DNA of 64,000 nt from Agrostemma githago (Eukaryota > Streptophyta > Magnoliopsida > Caryophyllales > Caryophyllaceae). The notes beneath the pieces were generated by a model that worked only from the letters and a program-made list of their open reading frames with translations, was not told the DNA's origin and searched no databases. This document shows positions 35,029-45,525 of the stretch, piece by piece (the first letter of the stretch is position 1; every line of letters starts with the position of its first letter). Position numbers and translations under genes: made by a program. The stretch is from positions 30,730,424 through 30,794,423 of the forward strand of contig OY288244.1 of NCBI GenBank assembly GCA_958450325.1. The letters run 5' to 3'.

Positions 35029-35046
35029 TCCCCAGCGGAGTCGCCA
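35029..35046 (-). other. Primer-binding site of the Retand-like element (tRNA-Arg)
   Basis: The minus-strand sequence TGGCGACTCCGCTGGGGA is 3 nt from the 5' LTR. It matches the complement of the plant tRNA-Arg(ACG) 3' end except at one base. tRNA-Arg priming is typical of Tat/Ogre elements. Confidence 0.85.
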
Positions 35047-35049
35047 AAT

Positions 35050-37622
35050 TGTGGACATGACGTAGGTCCACCCCGACGCGGCCACGCGCGGGTTTGGGTA
35101 GGCGAATGAATCTCGTGGTGAGATTGTTCTCGGGTTCGAAATTTAAGTCAAAATGGATTCGCCACCGAATTTTGTGGTTATTCGGAACCATACGAGCCCA
35201 CTCTATGTCGTCATGGGCTATACACAAAGTAAGCCCACTTCGATTTCAGAGTTCATTGGGCTCGTCCCTTTGCATTGCAATATCGATACCGTATAAACCG
35301 GCTTTCGTATATAGAATGACTCTCGTGCGCCAAGGGTTTCGGACATCCGGAAACCAAAGGTTTTGAGTAAGGGGTGAGGGTACGTGTTGGGAAGCCCACT
35401 AAGGACACCCAACCCCGCCCGCACATGGCGGCCTCTACTAAGACATCGTTCGTGTTCGTGTGAGCGCGCTAGTAAAACGATTAAATGATATGCAAACAGC
35501 GTTTTCGGGCTAAGCATGTGAATAGTATGTGAACTACGTCATTTAATGCATCTTAATTATGGTCGAAGTGGTTTAGCATGCGAGGTTCATTTATAAAGCG
35601 ATAAGCAAGTAAATAAATGAAACTCAAACGTAAATAACGTACAAGTTACACGGGCGGAAATACAACCCGGCCAATACAAAAATTACATAAACGATATGGA
35701 AATGGTATAATAAATAACTAAAGGTTACGGACGGACCCATATGTAAACTTGACCACGAAATGTGTAAGTGGACTAACCCCGTTTAAATGCACATTATGTT
35801 GCACATCAAACGAAGGACGGAGACATAGGGCCTAAGCGTGATGCTAGCCCGATCCTATGCCTCGATGCCTTGTCCCGACTTATCACGTCGAAAAATCGAT
35901 CAAAGTCGTTAGGGTGTCGTGATGAGCGAGAGTTTTGAAAATAGGATAGTCACGTGATAGTCTTTACACGTGATGACTAATGTCGATAAAAGGACGGGGC
36001 TTGAAAGTGTGTGTCAAGGCCCTCGGTTTTCTTGGTTACAGGACCCACTCGGTCGAGTCATGGTCTGACTCGGCCGAGTGCGTCCTCAAAAAAGTTTCTG
36101 CCCAGTGTTATGGACGCTACTCGATCGAGTGGCCTATGCACTCGGTCGAGTAGCCCCTCGAAAAGGGTTCTGTCCAGTCTGATGGACGCTACTCGATCGA
36201 GCGGCCTATGCACTCGGTCGAGTAGCCCCTGTACGAGTGTCAACTCGTCTCGTTTTTGAGGTTGAAAACGACGGTCGGTCGAGTTAAATACAAATATCGC
36301 ACGATTTGAATTTAACTCGACCTCCGGTACTATAATCGTGTACATGTACGATTATAATACCGTTGTCGGGATTTTATGAAACGTTTACGTTAGAAAATTT
36401 GAATTAGCGACGGAATGCCTCCCTCTACGTCACGACATCGAAACTAACCCTTTCGGGTTATGTGATGTCGGTTTTCGTGTCAACGGGTTCCGCACTAATT
36501 AAAATGGGATCGAATATGTTCAACTACGATTAGTCGCGATCACGTCACGCCCTTGAGCACATTGGGGCGGGGCTCCTCGAAAGGGCTCCACCTCCGTCGT
36601 TACTCGTAAAGGGATTAGACGGACTTTAGGCGACAATTATAGTCAAACGTATCCGAAACCGAATTTTCGGTATTAATATATATATATACGCGGTATGATA
36701 GTAATGTGTTAGTAACGCGAAATAGAAAAGTTAGTATGCGAAAATGTAAAAGTTAGGATGTTAGAGTTAGAGTGTTAGAATTATAATACTAGTATAAGTA
36801 TAATATCAACAATACAAAAAAAACGTAAAATAAAGAGGACAAAGATCGAAATGGGGTTTAGGACACCCTCAACATACATGCTTAGTATGGAGTATCGAGG
36901 ATGTATGTAAGTTATGGTGTATGTGTGTGTGTGGATGAAAATGTCGGTTTTTTCGAGGGACAAGGGACTCGGTTTTTATGTGTGCTTGCTTAGGGTTGTA
37001 GTGTGTAGAGTGTAGAAGGATTAGGGTAATAGTTTAGTGTAATTTTGCATTAGGTAAAAACTGAAATGCAAAAGGATTGGAGGGGGTATTTATAGAGTTT
37101 ACCCCACGACCTAGGGTCACTCGATCGAGTGGCCCTAGTGCACTCGGTCGAGTGCCCTAGAAAATGGGCCTGATCCGATTTTTGACGCTCCACTCGACCG
37201 AGTGGGTCAACCCACTCGATCGAGTGGATAAGGTAAATCGAGGTAAAAGAGGAAGGTGTTGACTTGGTTGATTGTGTGATCTTTTTTGAATTTAGAAATG
37301 GGCGCCAGCTTCTAGAAGGTGTACTTGGGCTGTTTTTGTGACGGGTTCGTCTTTGACCGGGTTTTGACCCGGTCGCCAAAAGACGGGATTTATTTTTGGT
37401 GTCGGTTTTGGCCCAAATTAGTCTTATTTTGCTCGGAACGACCCACTGGGCCTGAATTTGATGTCTGTTTTGTGAGATTATTACTCCGCTAAAAGTCCAT
37501 GTCAGATATTATTGATTTCGGGTCCAAATCCGAGTATACTAAGTCACGTTTGCGTCCGATCATCATCGGGTGTTTGTCGGGAACTGCCATAGACACTAGC
37601 AAGCAAAATGCGGGTGTCTACA
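35050..37622 (-). repeat. 5' LTR of the Retand-like element
   Basis: Same termini as the left LTR, 2573 bp. It lacks a 39-bp segment present at about 23729-23767 of the left LTR and one 23-bp palindrome unit. TATA box on the minus strand at 37094-37087. Confidence 0.94.
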
Positions 37623-40297
37623 CACCCTTTACCCCTAATCAAACCCTAATCACCCATAATCTACCCTTAATCCTCCTACTAACCCACAAGGAGACTACTC
37701 ACTCATTATCAAAAACAAACAAACAATAATTAGAGAAAACAACATCACAAACCAAACATCCATAATGAAGAACAAGAACAATAACAAGAACAATATAAAA
37801 AAGATTCAAACTTGATTAAATAAACAAGAACAAGAGTAAAGAGGATTATACCAACAACAAGAGGAAGAAAAAGATGCAATCTTGTATAAATAAGAACCCA
37901 AATCAATCCCAAGGATGTCAAGCTTGGAGAAATCTTCAAGTACCAACTTAATACAAGACTAGTTACAAACTAGATTAAAAGGAGATTAACTAAGGATTAA
38001 GGGAAGATTAATCTAAAAGGATGAACTGTAAATCTAGGGTTTTTTTCTTGTAGAGAGGCTTAAGAGAGTCTAATGTAAGGTAAGATCCATAAATAATACA
38101 AGAGGGGAGTATTTATAAGGTTACAAGAATGAAGGAGGAGAAAAGAATGAGATGCGTGCTACAGCTGCTCCTTCCCTGTCGAGAAGGATTGGTCTCAGTC
38201 GGGAGGGACCCCTTCCCGGTCGGGAAGACCCCCTTCTCGGTCGGGAAGGCCTCAAAACAGAACCATCTCCAATTGTGCACTCCTTCCCGATCGGGAAGGC
38301 ATCATCCCGCCCGGGAAGGACCTTGTAGGCCTCCATTATGATCTTTTTGGTCCTTCCTTGGTTCTCATGGGTTTCTCATCGATTCTCGGGACTCGGGATC
38401 GGGTCTCGGAGGCTTGGGATTGGGTCCCAAGGTCGAATCCAAGGCATCGAGTGATCGTTCCTTCACTTCGTTGGCTCCAAAAAGTGTATGTATTGAGTCG
38501 GAATCGCTCCAACTCTTCACGAATGGTCTCGGGAACCTGAAACGAACTAGAGGAAGCATAAGTAGCCCATGAACCGCTCCCAAAGAGCGATTCCGCAAGG
38601 AAAAAGGGACCAAAACACAGCAAATTAGGCACTACAAACTACACTTATCAGGTGTCAAAACCCCTTTCTCTCCTTCCTCTCTTCCTCTCGTCATCTTAAT
38701 CTTTTTCGCGTTTTTTTTTGTTTTATTTCGTTCCTTGCATTATAATATCGATAATAACTAATACAAAACACTAAAATACTTGTCGGTTTGTGTCGAATAA
38801 GAGGGGTATCGGAATAAGGAAACACGAATATACAAGTGTACTGCACACAGCGTTGACGGTCGCTTGTTCCAATACCCCGATTATTTGATTATTGAGATAA
38901 GTTAACTTAAACAATATTTTTTTTATTTCGTTTTCATCATTGTCCGAGTCATATATTTACATTAATTTTCAAAAACAAGCATTATATTTAATAAGGATCG
39001 AAACCTGTTGACGTGGATCTGACATCCTAATCCTTAGGGATTTATTTCGATGTCGGAAAAGCCGAGGGAATCAAGTTTTCATTCAAGCAAATTGTCGATA
39101 CGTTAGATCCGATGCCAATTCCATAATTGGATGTCGAGTCTAATAATCTAATCAAACAATTTAGCCAATTCAATTTTTCGTTGATGCTAACGTAGATGTT
39201 ATTTAATTCGTTCGAATCATGACACTACAAACGCGGAGGAATATCTATATCGTCTTGGTTATTTTAAACGATTCAAATCTCTTTATTTTTTTTTTCACTC
39301 TAAGTATTCTATATCGATTCCATAATCGAATATGGGATATGACGAGCATCAAAATTAAAATCGAGTATAAATTATTCCAAGTATTTAATACCGATTTCAT
39401 AATCGAATATTGAATACGACGAATATCGAAAATATTAAGTCGAGTGCAAATTACGCAATATTTGTACGCGATTTAATAAAATCATCAATTTTCCAAAGAA
39501 AGCAATTTCGCTCTTTTTTATTATTATTCTTCGAACATCATTTTTTTTAGACAAACCATTTTTTTAGATCTCGATATATTTTTTTCCTTGACCTCGATCA
39601 ACACGTGTTAATCCATCACGTGACCTACTATTCTTTTCAAAACCATGCATCATACTACATTATTCGCATACTGTTATTATCGTTATACCGTTACTAACAA
39701 GTTTGTTATTTTCTTGTCAATTTATTTTTGTTTAATTTATTTTACTAAAATAAAGCCACATGCTAAAATTCCACTTTGACGTAGAATTAATTGCATTAAA
39801 TTGACTTAGAAACCCTTTTCAATTTCATTCACATGTTTAGGGAAAATAATCTTTGCATATCATTTTCCCGTTCAACTAACGCGCGTAATGGAAAGTCATT
39901 CGAATTCTTAGTAGAGGCCGCTAATGTGCGGGCGGGGTTGGGTGTCCTTCGTGGGCTTCCCAACACGTACCCTCACCCCTTACTCAGAACCTCGGTTTTC
40001 GGATGCCCGAAACCGTTGGCGCACGAGAGTCATTCAATACACAATATCCGATAACGTCGGTATTGGTATCAAATGCAAAGGGACGAGCCCAATAAACTTT
40101 GACATCGGAAATGGGCCGTATTTTGTATACGGACCACTACGACATAGAGTGGGCTCGAATGGTTCCGAATAACCACAAAATTCGGTGGCGACTCCACTTC
40201 GACCTAAATTTCAATTCGATCCGTTTCATATGGAGATTCATTCGCCTAACCAAACCCGCGCGTGGCCGCGTTGGGGTGGACCTACGTCATGTCCACA

Positions 40298-40457
40298 CTT
40301 ACTTGCCTTGCAGAGTGAACTTTTCCTCTAAGTGTACTCGCGTGAGTTGAAAGAGCGTAGAGTGCGCTAATACCCGCTCGGTTAGTAGTCTAGTTTCTTT
40401 TAGTTTTAGTTAGTAGGTGCTTACTCGAGGGTGAGTAAGGGTTAAGTGTGGGGGAGT
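40298..40457 (+). other. Athila A 3' noncoding interior, last part, with polypurine tract
   Basis: Resumes directly after the Tat solo LTR and its TSD; the junction matches the uninterrupted copy B sequence around 15010-15050 (complement). It ends AAGTGTGGGGGAGT (40444-40457), the plus-strand primer tract immediately before the 3' LTR. Confidence 0.88.
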
Positions 40458-42172
40458 TGATAAGTGTAGTTTGTAGTGCCTATTTGTTGTGTTTGGTCCC
40501 GGTTTCTCTTGTGAAATCGCTCTTTGGAGCGGTTTCTGGGCTACTTATTCTTCTTCTAGTTTGTTTTAGGTTCCCGAGACCATTCATGGAGAATTGGAAC
40601 GTTTCCGACTCGTTTCCTACACATTTGGAGCCAACGAAGAGAAGGAACGATCACTCGGTGCCTTAGATTCGATCACGAGACTTTGGGACCCATTCTCGAG
40701 CCCCTTAGACTCGATCCCGAGACCCAAGAATCGATGAGAAGCCTAACAAGAGAAACTAAGGACCTTTGGGACCATAAGGGAGGCCTACAAGACCCTTCCC
40801 GGGCGGGAAGAGTAGCCATCCTGACCGGGAAGAAGTGCGCGAAACCCACACCCACTGATGGGCCATCCCGACCGGGAAGGATGATCCATCCCGACCGGGA
40901 CCATCCATCCCGGCCGGGAAGAGCAATAACACCGCCTGGTGTTATGCATAACACCGCCCGGTGTTATGCATGATCCCGATCGGGACCAGATCCTTCCCGG
41001 TCGGGACCACCACCTTCCCGGCCGGGAAGGAGCAGCTGCAGCTCGTGACTCTTCTTTCATTCTCTTCCACTCTTGTAACCTTATAAATACCCTTCCTTTG
41101 TATTGTTTAAGTACCTTAGACTCCTCTACATTATTTAAAACCCTAGTTAGACTCCTTAATATTTAATTAAACTTAGCTTAATCTAGTTTGTAATTAGTCT
41201 TGTATTAAGGGAATTCTTCAAGATTCATCCAAGATTGACAACCTTGGGAGATTGTTTTGGGTTTTTCTTATTAATGCAAGTTCTTATCTTTTGATCTTCT
41301 TGTTAGTAGGTATAATCTTCTTACTCTCTTTAGTCTTAATCCTTGTTTAATCCTTCAAGTTTTAATCTTTGATTATTGTTCCTGTTCTAGTTAGTTTCAT
41401 AATGAATGCTATGTTGCTTGTGTTGATTCCTCTTGTTATGGTTAGGGTTAGTTTCATTATGTGTGAGTAGACCTATTGTGGCGTTGGTAGGGGGATTAAG
41501 TGTGGATTATGGGTAATTAGGGTTCGATTTAGGGTAATGGTGGACTCTTTGTTACTAGTAACATGTTAAGAGCTCTATGTGTTTGTTGAATTGTTTGTTT
41601 GAGTTGTAGTGGTCATGCTTCTCATGCTTGTTTTCATCTTCTCATTGTGTGATTGATGTGTGGTTGAATTCTTGTGTATTGGGTAATATCTTGCATGAGT
41701 ATTCGGGTTTTGTCTTAGACACGAGAGTGCGGTCATTGATCTTAGACGCGAGAGCGCGGACCGACCTTAGTAACTAGGTGACACCTACACCCCTTGATTA
41801 CCCAACTATCCTACTACACTTATGATCCCATACTAACCCTAATCCTTTCCATATTTGATTTACTTTACCCATCTTGTTAGTATTGTTTCTCTAGTTTACT
41901 TGTTCCATTTAGCCTTAGTGTCCTTATTAGTTCTTGTTTTACATAGTTCATTGTTAGTCCACCTTCCTCATCTCCAATCATCCTAGTTAATCAATTCTTG
42001 GTAGTTAGTCTCCCTTTGTGTTGTGTTGGTAATTTAGTCTTGTTTGTGAGTTGACCATAGTCTAGACAACCTCTACCGTCCTCGTGGACTCGACCCGACT
42101 TACCGTAGCTAACCGTTAGGTTTAGATGGACTCTACTTGTTGGTGGGGACCCACGGCAAATCCCTACCATCA
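40458..42172 (+). repeat. 3' LTR of Athila A
   Basis: Starts TGATAAGTGTAG and ends ACCATCA, followed by the TSD TAAAT. The palindrome array at about 40800-41030 has fewer copies than in the 5' LTR. TATA box at 41082-41089. Confidence 0.93.
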
Positions 42173-42502
42173 TAAATATTGACTAATCATTCGTGGTTAA
42201 ATATCAAGAATTATCTTTTGAGTCTTATAGAAAGCCCCAAGATTATAAACTTAAGTAAATTATCAAAAATTATCCCACATCAAAAATTTATGATGAGAGG
42301 GAAGAAGTTCTCTGTTATAAATAAGAGTGGTCATTCGTCCTAACTAAAATTATTAATTACCCACATCGAAAAAATTATGATGGGTGATGAAATTTTATAT
42401 TATAAATAAGAATAATCATAAAATATTTCGAGTCTTTAAAAAGATTTTAAGACTATAAACTTAAATAAAAATATTGTAATTTTTTTTTATCATAAATATT
42501 TA
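42173..42502. repeat. Degenerate tandem repeats, right part of the array
   Basis: Continues the 3400-4400 array after the Athila insertion, with CATTCGT anchors at about 42190 and 42331. A further section with the same motifs lies at 43902-44115. No gene. Confidence 0.75.
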
Positions 42503-43541
42503 GGGTTATTTAATAGCAATAATACTGACTATTGAGCGTATTCCAATAATAATACCAATTACAGTTAATTCCAGAATAATACATCGAATTGAAGTATTCT
42601 AATGATAATGGTATAGTTGCATATGTTACCTGCAATAGCAGGTTAACTTTCTGAAAAATAATCTGCTACTTCAATCTATTCAATCCACACCCACCTTCCT
42701 TCTTTACCCTATTTTTTCATCTCCCTCTTACTTAAATCTTTGTCTTTAATGACAACTCTGCAAAAAATTTAAAAATGTATTGATTTCCATTACCCTCCTC
42801 TCTTAATTAAATCTAATAATGGACTCTCCATCAAGACATAAACTTAAACTTCATTAATTAAAAAAAACACATTATCCAATGTGATAATCAATCAAACCAT
42901 CGAAATTGATTATCGCCCCATCTCTGATTCTCTGTCTCCTTCAACTCCCAGGTACTCTCTTTTCGATTTTAAGCATTGCTAATTTGTTTTATTTTGTAGA
43001 AATTTGGGGTTTTGGTTTCAATTAGGTTTTTTTTTTCTGGGTTCGTATTTATTCGATTACCGTTTCAATTATGATTTCTGGGTTCAATTCGAGACTTGAT
43101 TCGCTTCTAATTTCCAATTATAGCACAATCCACTTGGTCAATTAAATACTATTTTATCTTTCTGCAAATTTTGACAATTTGGGGTTTTGTTTTGATTAGG
43201 TTATTTTCCGGGTTTATATTTATTCGATTAGTGTTTCGATTATGGTTTCTAGGTTCAATTTGGGAGTTTATATTTATGTTTTAATAAACCGTCTACTAAG
43301 TTTTGTGAAATTTGTTTTGTCATTCACAAAGTAAATGGGGAGTGAAGTAAATGGTAATAGTGATAGTAGGAATTAAATGAGGCGCTTAAGGGGAGGTGGA
43401 CCGGTTATTCAGGTAACCGGTCCACTGTACCATTATCATTAAAATATTTCAATTCAATGTATTATTCTGGGATTAACTGTAATTGGTATTATTATTGGAA
43501 TACGTCCAATAATAGTCAGTATTATTGCTATTAAATAACCC
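42503..43541. mobile_element. Mutator-like element with ~112-bp TIRs, 1039 bp
   Basis: The terminal inverted repeats (42503-42613 and 43428-43541) begin GGGTTATTTAATAGCAATAA and match along almost their full length with a small indel and few mismatches. The perfect 9-bp TSD AAATATTTA (42494-42502 and 43542-43550) is diagnostic of the Mutator superfamily. There is no transposase. The interior (42614-43427) has a CT-rich leader, a CCCAG-GTACTCT junction and repeated AATTTGGGGTTTTGGTTT...ATTAGG segments that look like plant 5' UTR/intron sequence, so it may carry a captured gene fragment. Confidence 0.9.
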
Positions 43542-43640
43542 AAATATTTATTATTGTAAAAAGCCCTAAATAATAATCTTTATTATTGTATTAACATAAT
43601 GGACATAAAATTGTACATCTTAGATAAACAAAATCATATA

Positions 43641-43899
43641 CTCCCTCCCATACATTCAATTCTTTACACTTACTACAAATGGACAATTCAATTAATTCTT
43701 TACATTCCCCCTTTGGCAAAACAAACCTTATAATCTTTATATCCTTACTCTATCTACACAAAATATCACTACTTTTTCCTTAATTTGAATTTGGTGGACC
43801 CCACAAAATCATTTGATTTACCAATAATACTATTACTTTTACCACTTTTCTTAAAAGTTGTGAATCCTCCATGTAAAGAATTGAATGGATGAGAGAAAG
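43641..43899. mobile_element. Stowaway-type MITE, 259 bp
   Basis: The left end CTCCCTCCCATACATTCAAT is the inverted counterpart of a right end that reads, complemented, CTTTCTCTCATCCATTCAAT. The ATTCAATTCTTTACA inverted segment is shared. It is flanked by TA on both sides (43639-43640 and 43900-43901). A CTCCCTCC terminus and TA target are typical of Stowaway (Tc1/mariner-derived) MITEs. Confidence 0.82.
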
Positions 43900-44115
43900 T
43901 ATATAAATATAAATCTTTTAAGTCTTATAACAATTGTTAAGGCTAAAAATTGAAGTAAAAGTATCTCAAATCGAGAAATTATAATAAAGTAATGAAATTC
44001 TATTAATATAAATAAAAGTAATTATTCATCTTTAGATATCAACTGAAAATCTTTTGAGTTCTAAAAAGAGTTCTTAAGACTATAAATTGAAGTAGAAAAA
44101 TTCCACATTGAAAAG

Positions 44116-44400
44116 TCCTACTACATCTCCGACTCAAAAAATTAACACTATATAAACAGTCATTATCACCTTAAAATACCACAAAAATTGAACTATGACA
44201 GCGTGAAATACGTAGTCTATTCTGTTTGATAATGATTTGGTTTCTCTAGATCTATTATTATGTAAGGATATATATTTAATCTATTATATTAATTTGATGT
44301 TTTATAAATTACATCTAAAAATATTTAAACTTCGTTTAAAAAAAAATATATCATAAAAGAAATTATAAAAAATAAATAATTAGAATCGTGATAGGAAATA
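44116..44400 (+). repeat. Second copy of the Helitron 5' segment
   Basis: Starts TCCTACTACATCTCCGACTC and parallels 3029-3345 in the same orientation, including ACACTATATAAACAGTCA and GACAGCGTGAAATACGTAG. It is either an internal duplication inside a larger Helitron or the start of a separate small one. Confidence 0.75.
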
Positions 44401-44606
44401 TAAAAAAGTTATGGTAATCTTGAAACGCAACTATAGAATAATAAAAAGTTTAATAAAGTTACGAACGTTTAAATAAATTATAATAATTAATTAAATAATT
44501 AATGGAATTTTAAATAGTTAATTTAATTAACACAATATTTTTTTCATATACAATCAAATTAGTAACAATCATTTAAATTTACACATTTATCACTAATTAT
44601 TTTATT

Positions 44607-44630
44607 AACCGTGCAACGCACGAGCACTAG
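44607..44630 (+). other. Helitron-type 3' terminus (hairpin plus CTAG)
   Basis: ACCGTGCAACGCACGAGCACTAG: a 5-bp stem with AAC loop, then 8 nt ending in CTAG, followed by T. This is the expected Helitron end format (CTRR, insertion before T). Confidence 0.6.
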
Positions 44631-44911
44631 TATATGATATATATATTATTTCTAAAAATTTTGATAATAAAAAAATATTTCTTAGTATTTTTGAAATAAT
44701 TTAGTGTATAATAGCAATATTTTTTTAATTTATCTATTTTCGGGCGGGTAACGGGTTCGAGCGGGTTTAGACCCAATATATTCGGGTTATTATCGGGTCG
44801 TGTCACTTTCGAGTTTTGGTCATTTTCGGGCAGGTTTTTTCGGGTTTTTTTTCGGGCGGTTTCGGGTCAGGTTTTCGGGTCGGGTCAGTTTTTGACAGGT
44901 CTACTCTCAAT

Positions 44912-45303
44912 CCATTTATTTTAAAACCAAATTTGTATCAACACCTTGTAAAGGAAGCTCCACATATTTTGTTTTAAAGTTATGGGCTCGTCTCTATTTT
45001 GAATATTCTTCATCTAATGAAATAGCTCAAAAACAATAAAAAACGTTGTCCATTATTGGGCGTCCTAACTCCTAAGGTAAAGACATTATGATTCTAAATC
45101 GATATCCCCTAAAAACACCTTTATCCATTACGTAAAGCTTTAGATAATAACACAATTTTATAAGTAACACTGTAACATTACAAAAGATAGTACGTTCGAA
45201 ATCTGATAACTTATTTGGGGGTCTTACAATAACGTAAGCTATCGTTTGCATTTGGTCCCCCGTTTTTATACACAAATTCTTGTTCGTGATGAGTATATCT
45301 ATC
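44912..45303. other. Intergenic sequence
   Basis: No recognised gene. A 67-codon minus-strand ORF (45072-45275) has no family resemblance that I can see. It ends with the left TSD (TATCTATC, 45296-45303) of the following MITE. Confidence 0.6.
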
Positions 45304-45525
45304 TAGAGGTGTTCAAAAATTGGTCCGGACTGCAAACCGGTCCGGTCTTCGGGTCATCTCCAAAAGCTTGGTGACCGATCTGCGGTCTAGTTCGGTCCAC
45401 ACTTTAAAAAAAATACACGTTTGGTCTGGGTTTCTTTGTTAACCGGTCTGGTCTCCGGATCAGATTTTTTGGGTTGCCGATCCACGAGTCAATCCGGTCC
45501 GGGTTTGGACCGGTGAATACCTCTA
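45304..45525. mobile_element. hAT-type MITE, 222 bp
   Basis: TIR TAGAGGTGTTCA on the left; the right end complemented reads TAGAGGTATTCA. The 8-bp flanks are TATCTATC and TATCCATC (one mismatch). The interior is rich in repeated CCGGTCCGG/GGTCCGG motifs, resembling the subterminal repeats of the outer hAT element, but the TIR is different (TAGAGGTG instead of TAGACCTG). Confidence 0.85.

Larger units (their letters stand above)
21892..37622 (-). mobile_element. Full-length Tat-lineage (Retand/Ogre-like) LTR retrotransposon, 15.7 kb
   Basis: LTR termini are TGTGGACATGA and GGGTGTCTACA on the plus strand, with a perfect TSD CACCC (21887-21891 and 37623-37627). The LTRs are 2635 bp (left, 3') and 2573 bp (right, 5'). 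The minus strand carries gag-pro-RT-RNase H-integrase; the plus strand carries an extra gene between integrase and the 3' LTR. The tRNA-Arg primer site, dual RNase H and antisense extra ORF point to the Tat clade. The LTR length difference of 62 bp equals one 39-bp deletion in the right LTR plus one 23-bp palindrome-unit difference. The rest appears nearly identical, so this is the youngest large insertion in the nest. Confidence 0.95.
13277..38650 (-). mobile_element. Athila-type LTR retrotransposon copy B (gag-pro only)
   Basis: Minus-oriented relative of copy A with TSD GGTGT (13272-13276 and 38651-38655). The LTRs are 1629 bp (3' LTR, left) and 1622 bp (5' LTR, right, after removing the nested Tat element). 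The interior is 14906-21292, giving about 9.64 kb in total. Its near-identical LTR lengths and sequence make it younger than A. It also has only gag and protease. It inserted into the Tat solo LTR and was later hit itself by the Tat element at 21892-37622. Confidence 0.93.
21293..38650 (-). repeat. 5' LTR of Athila B, interrupted by the Tat element
   Basis: Made of 21293-21891 and 37628-38650. The Tat element plus one TSD copy (CACCC) separate the two parts. Joining them restores the sequence of the uninterrupted 3' LTR at the breakpoint. The total is 1622 bp against 1629 bp for the partner. Confidence 0.92.
12599..40297 (+). mobile_element. Solo LTR of a Tat-type element, split by Athila B
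   Basis: Starts TGTAGACACCC and ends ATGTCCACA, the same termini as the Retand-like LTRs at 21892 and 35050 read on the opposite strand. The perfect TSD is CTTAC (12594-12598 and 40298-40302). It comprises 12599-13276 and 38656-40297, about 2.32 kb without the insert. No internal Tat sequence belongs to it, so it is a product of LTR-LTR recombination. It is clearly diverged from the intact LTRs nearby. Confidence 0.88.
4401..42172 (+). mobile_element. Athila-type LTR retrotransposon copy A (gag-pro only), carrying nested insertions
   Basis: Bounded by two direct LTRs starting TGATAAGTG and ending ACCATCA, with a perfect 5-bp TSD TAAAT (4396-4400 and 42173-42177). Without its inserts it is about 10.1 kb: 1800-bp and 1715-bp LTRs and about 6.55 kb of interior. 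It has a tRNA-Asp primer site and a GTGGGGGAG polypurine tract. The interior encodes only gag and protease, so RT, RNase H, integrase and envelope-like regions are absent. It is therefore a non-autonomous Athila derivative that would need enzymes in trans. The LTRs differ by several indels, so it is older than copy B. Confidence 0.93.
3029..44630 (+). mobile_element. Probable non-autonomous Helitron carrying tandem repeats, host of the Athila nest
   Basis: The left end starts TCCTACTATATC directly after an A. The right end has a short hairpin (CGTGC-AAC-GCACG, 44610-44622) followed 8 nt later by CTAG and then a T. A 5' TC, a hairpin near a 3' CTRR end and insertion between A and T are Helitron hallmarks. 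The interior is made of degenerate repeats (3400-4400, 42173-42502, 43902-44115), and a second copy of the 5' segment occurs at 44116. No Rep/helicase gene is present. An alternative reading is a 515-bp Helitron at 44116-44630 with an unrelated repeat at 3029; however, the base before 44116 is G, whereas the base before 3029 is A. Confidence 0.5.
2532..44903. mobile_element. Outer hAT-type element, ends pushed 42 kb apart by nested insertions
   Basis: The left end reads TAGACCTGTCGAAC and the right end is the complement of TAGACCTGTCAAAAAC. The 8-bp sequence CTCTCAAT flanks both ends (2524-2531 and 44904-44911). Both subterminal regions (about 2545-2665 and 44740-44890) are packed with short CGGGT or ACGGGT-type motifs, a common layout for transposase-binding subterminal repeats in hAT elements. 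No transposase is left. Removing the candidate Helitron (3029-44630) leaves roughly 0.8 kb, so the original was probably a short non-autonomous hAT element. Everything else between these ends was inserted later. Confidence 0.85.

Noticed and set aside
45072..45275. 67-codon minus-strand ORF
   Set aside because: No recognisable domain, no codon bias visible, isolated in AT-rich DNA.
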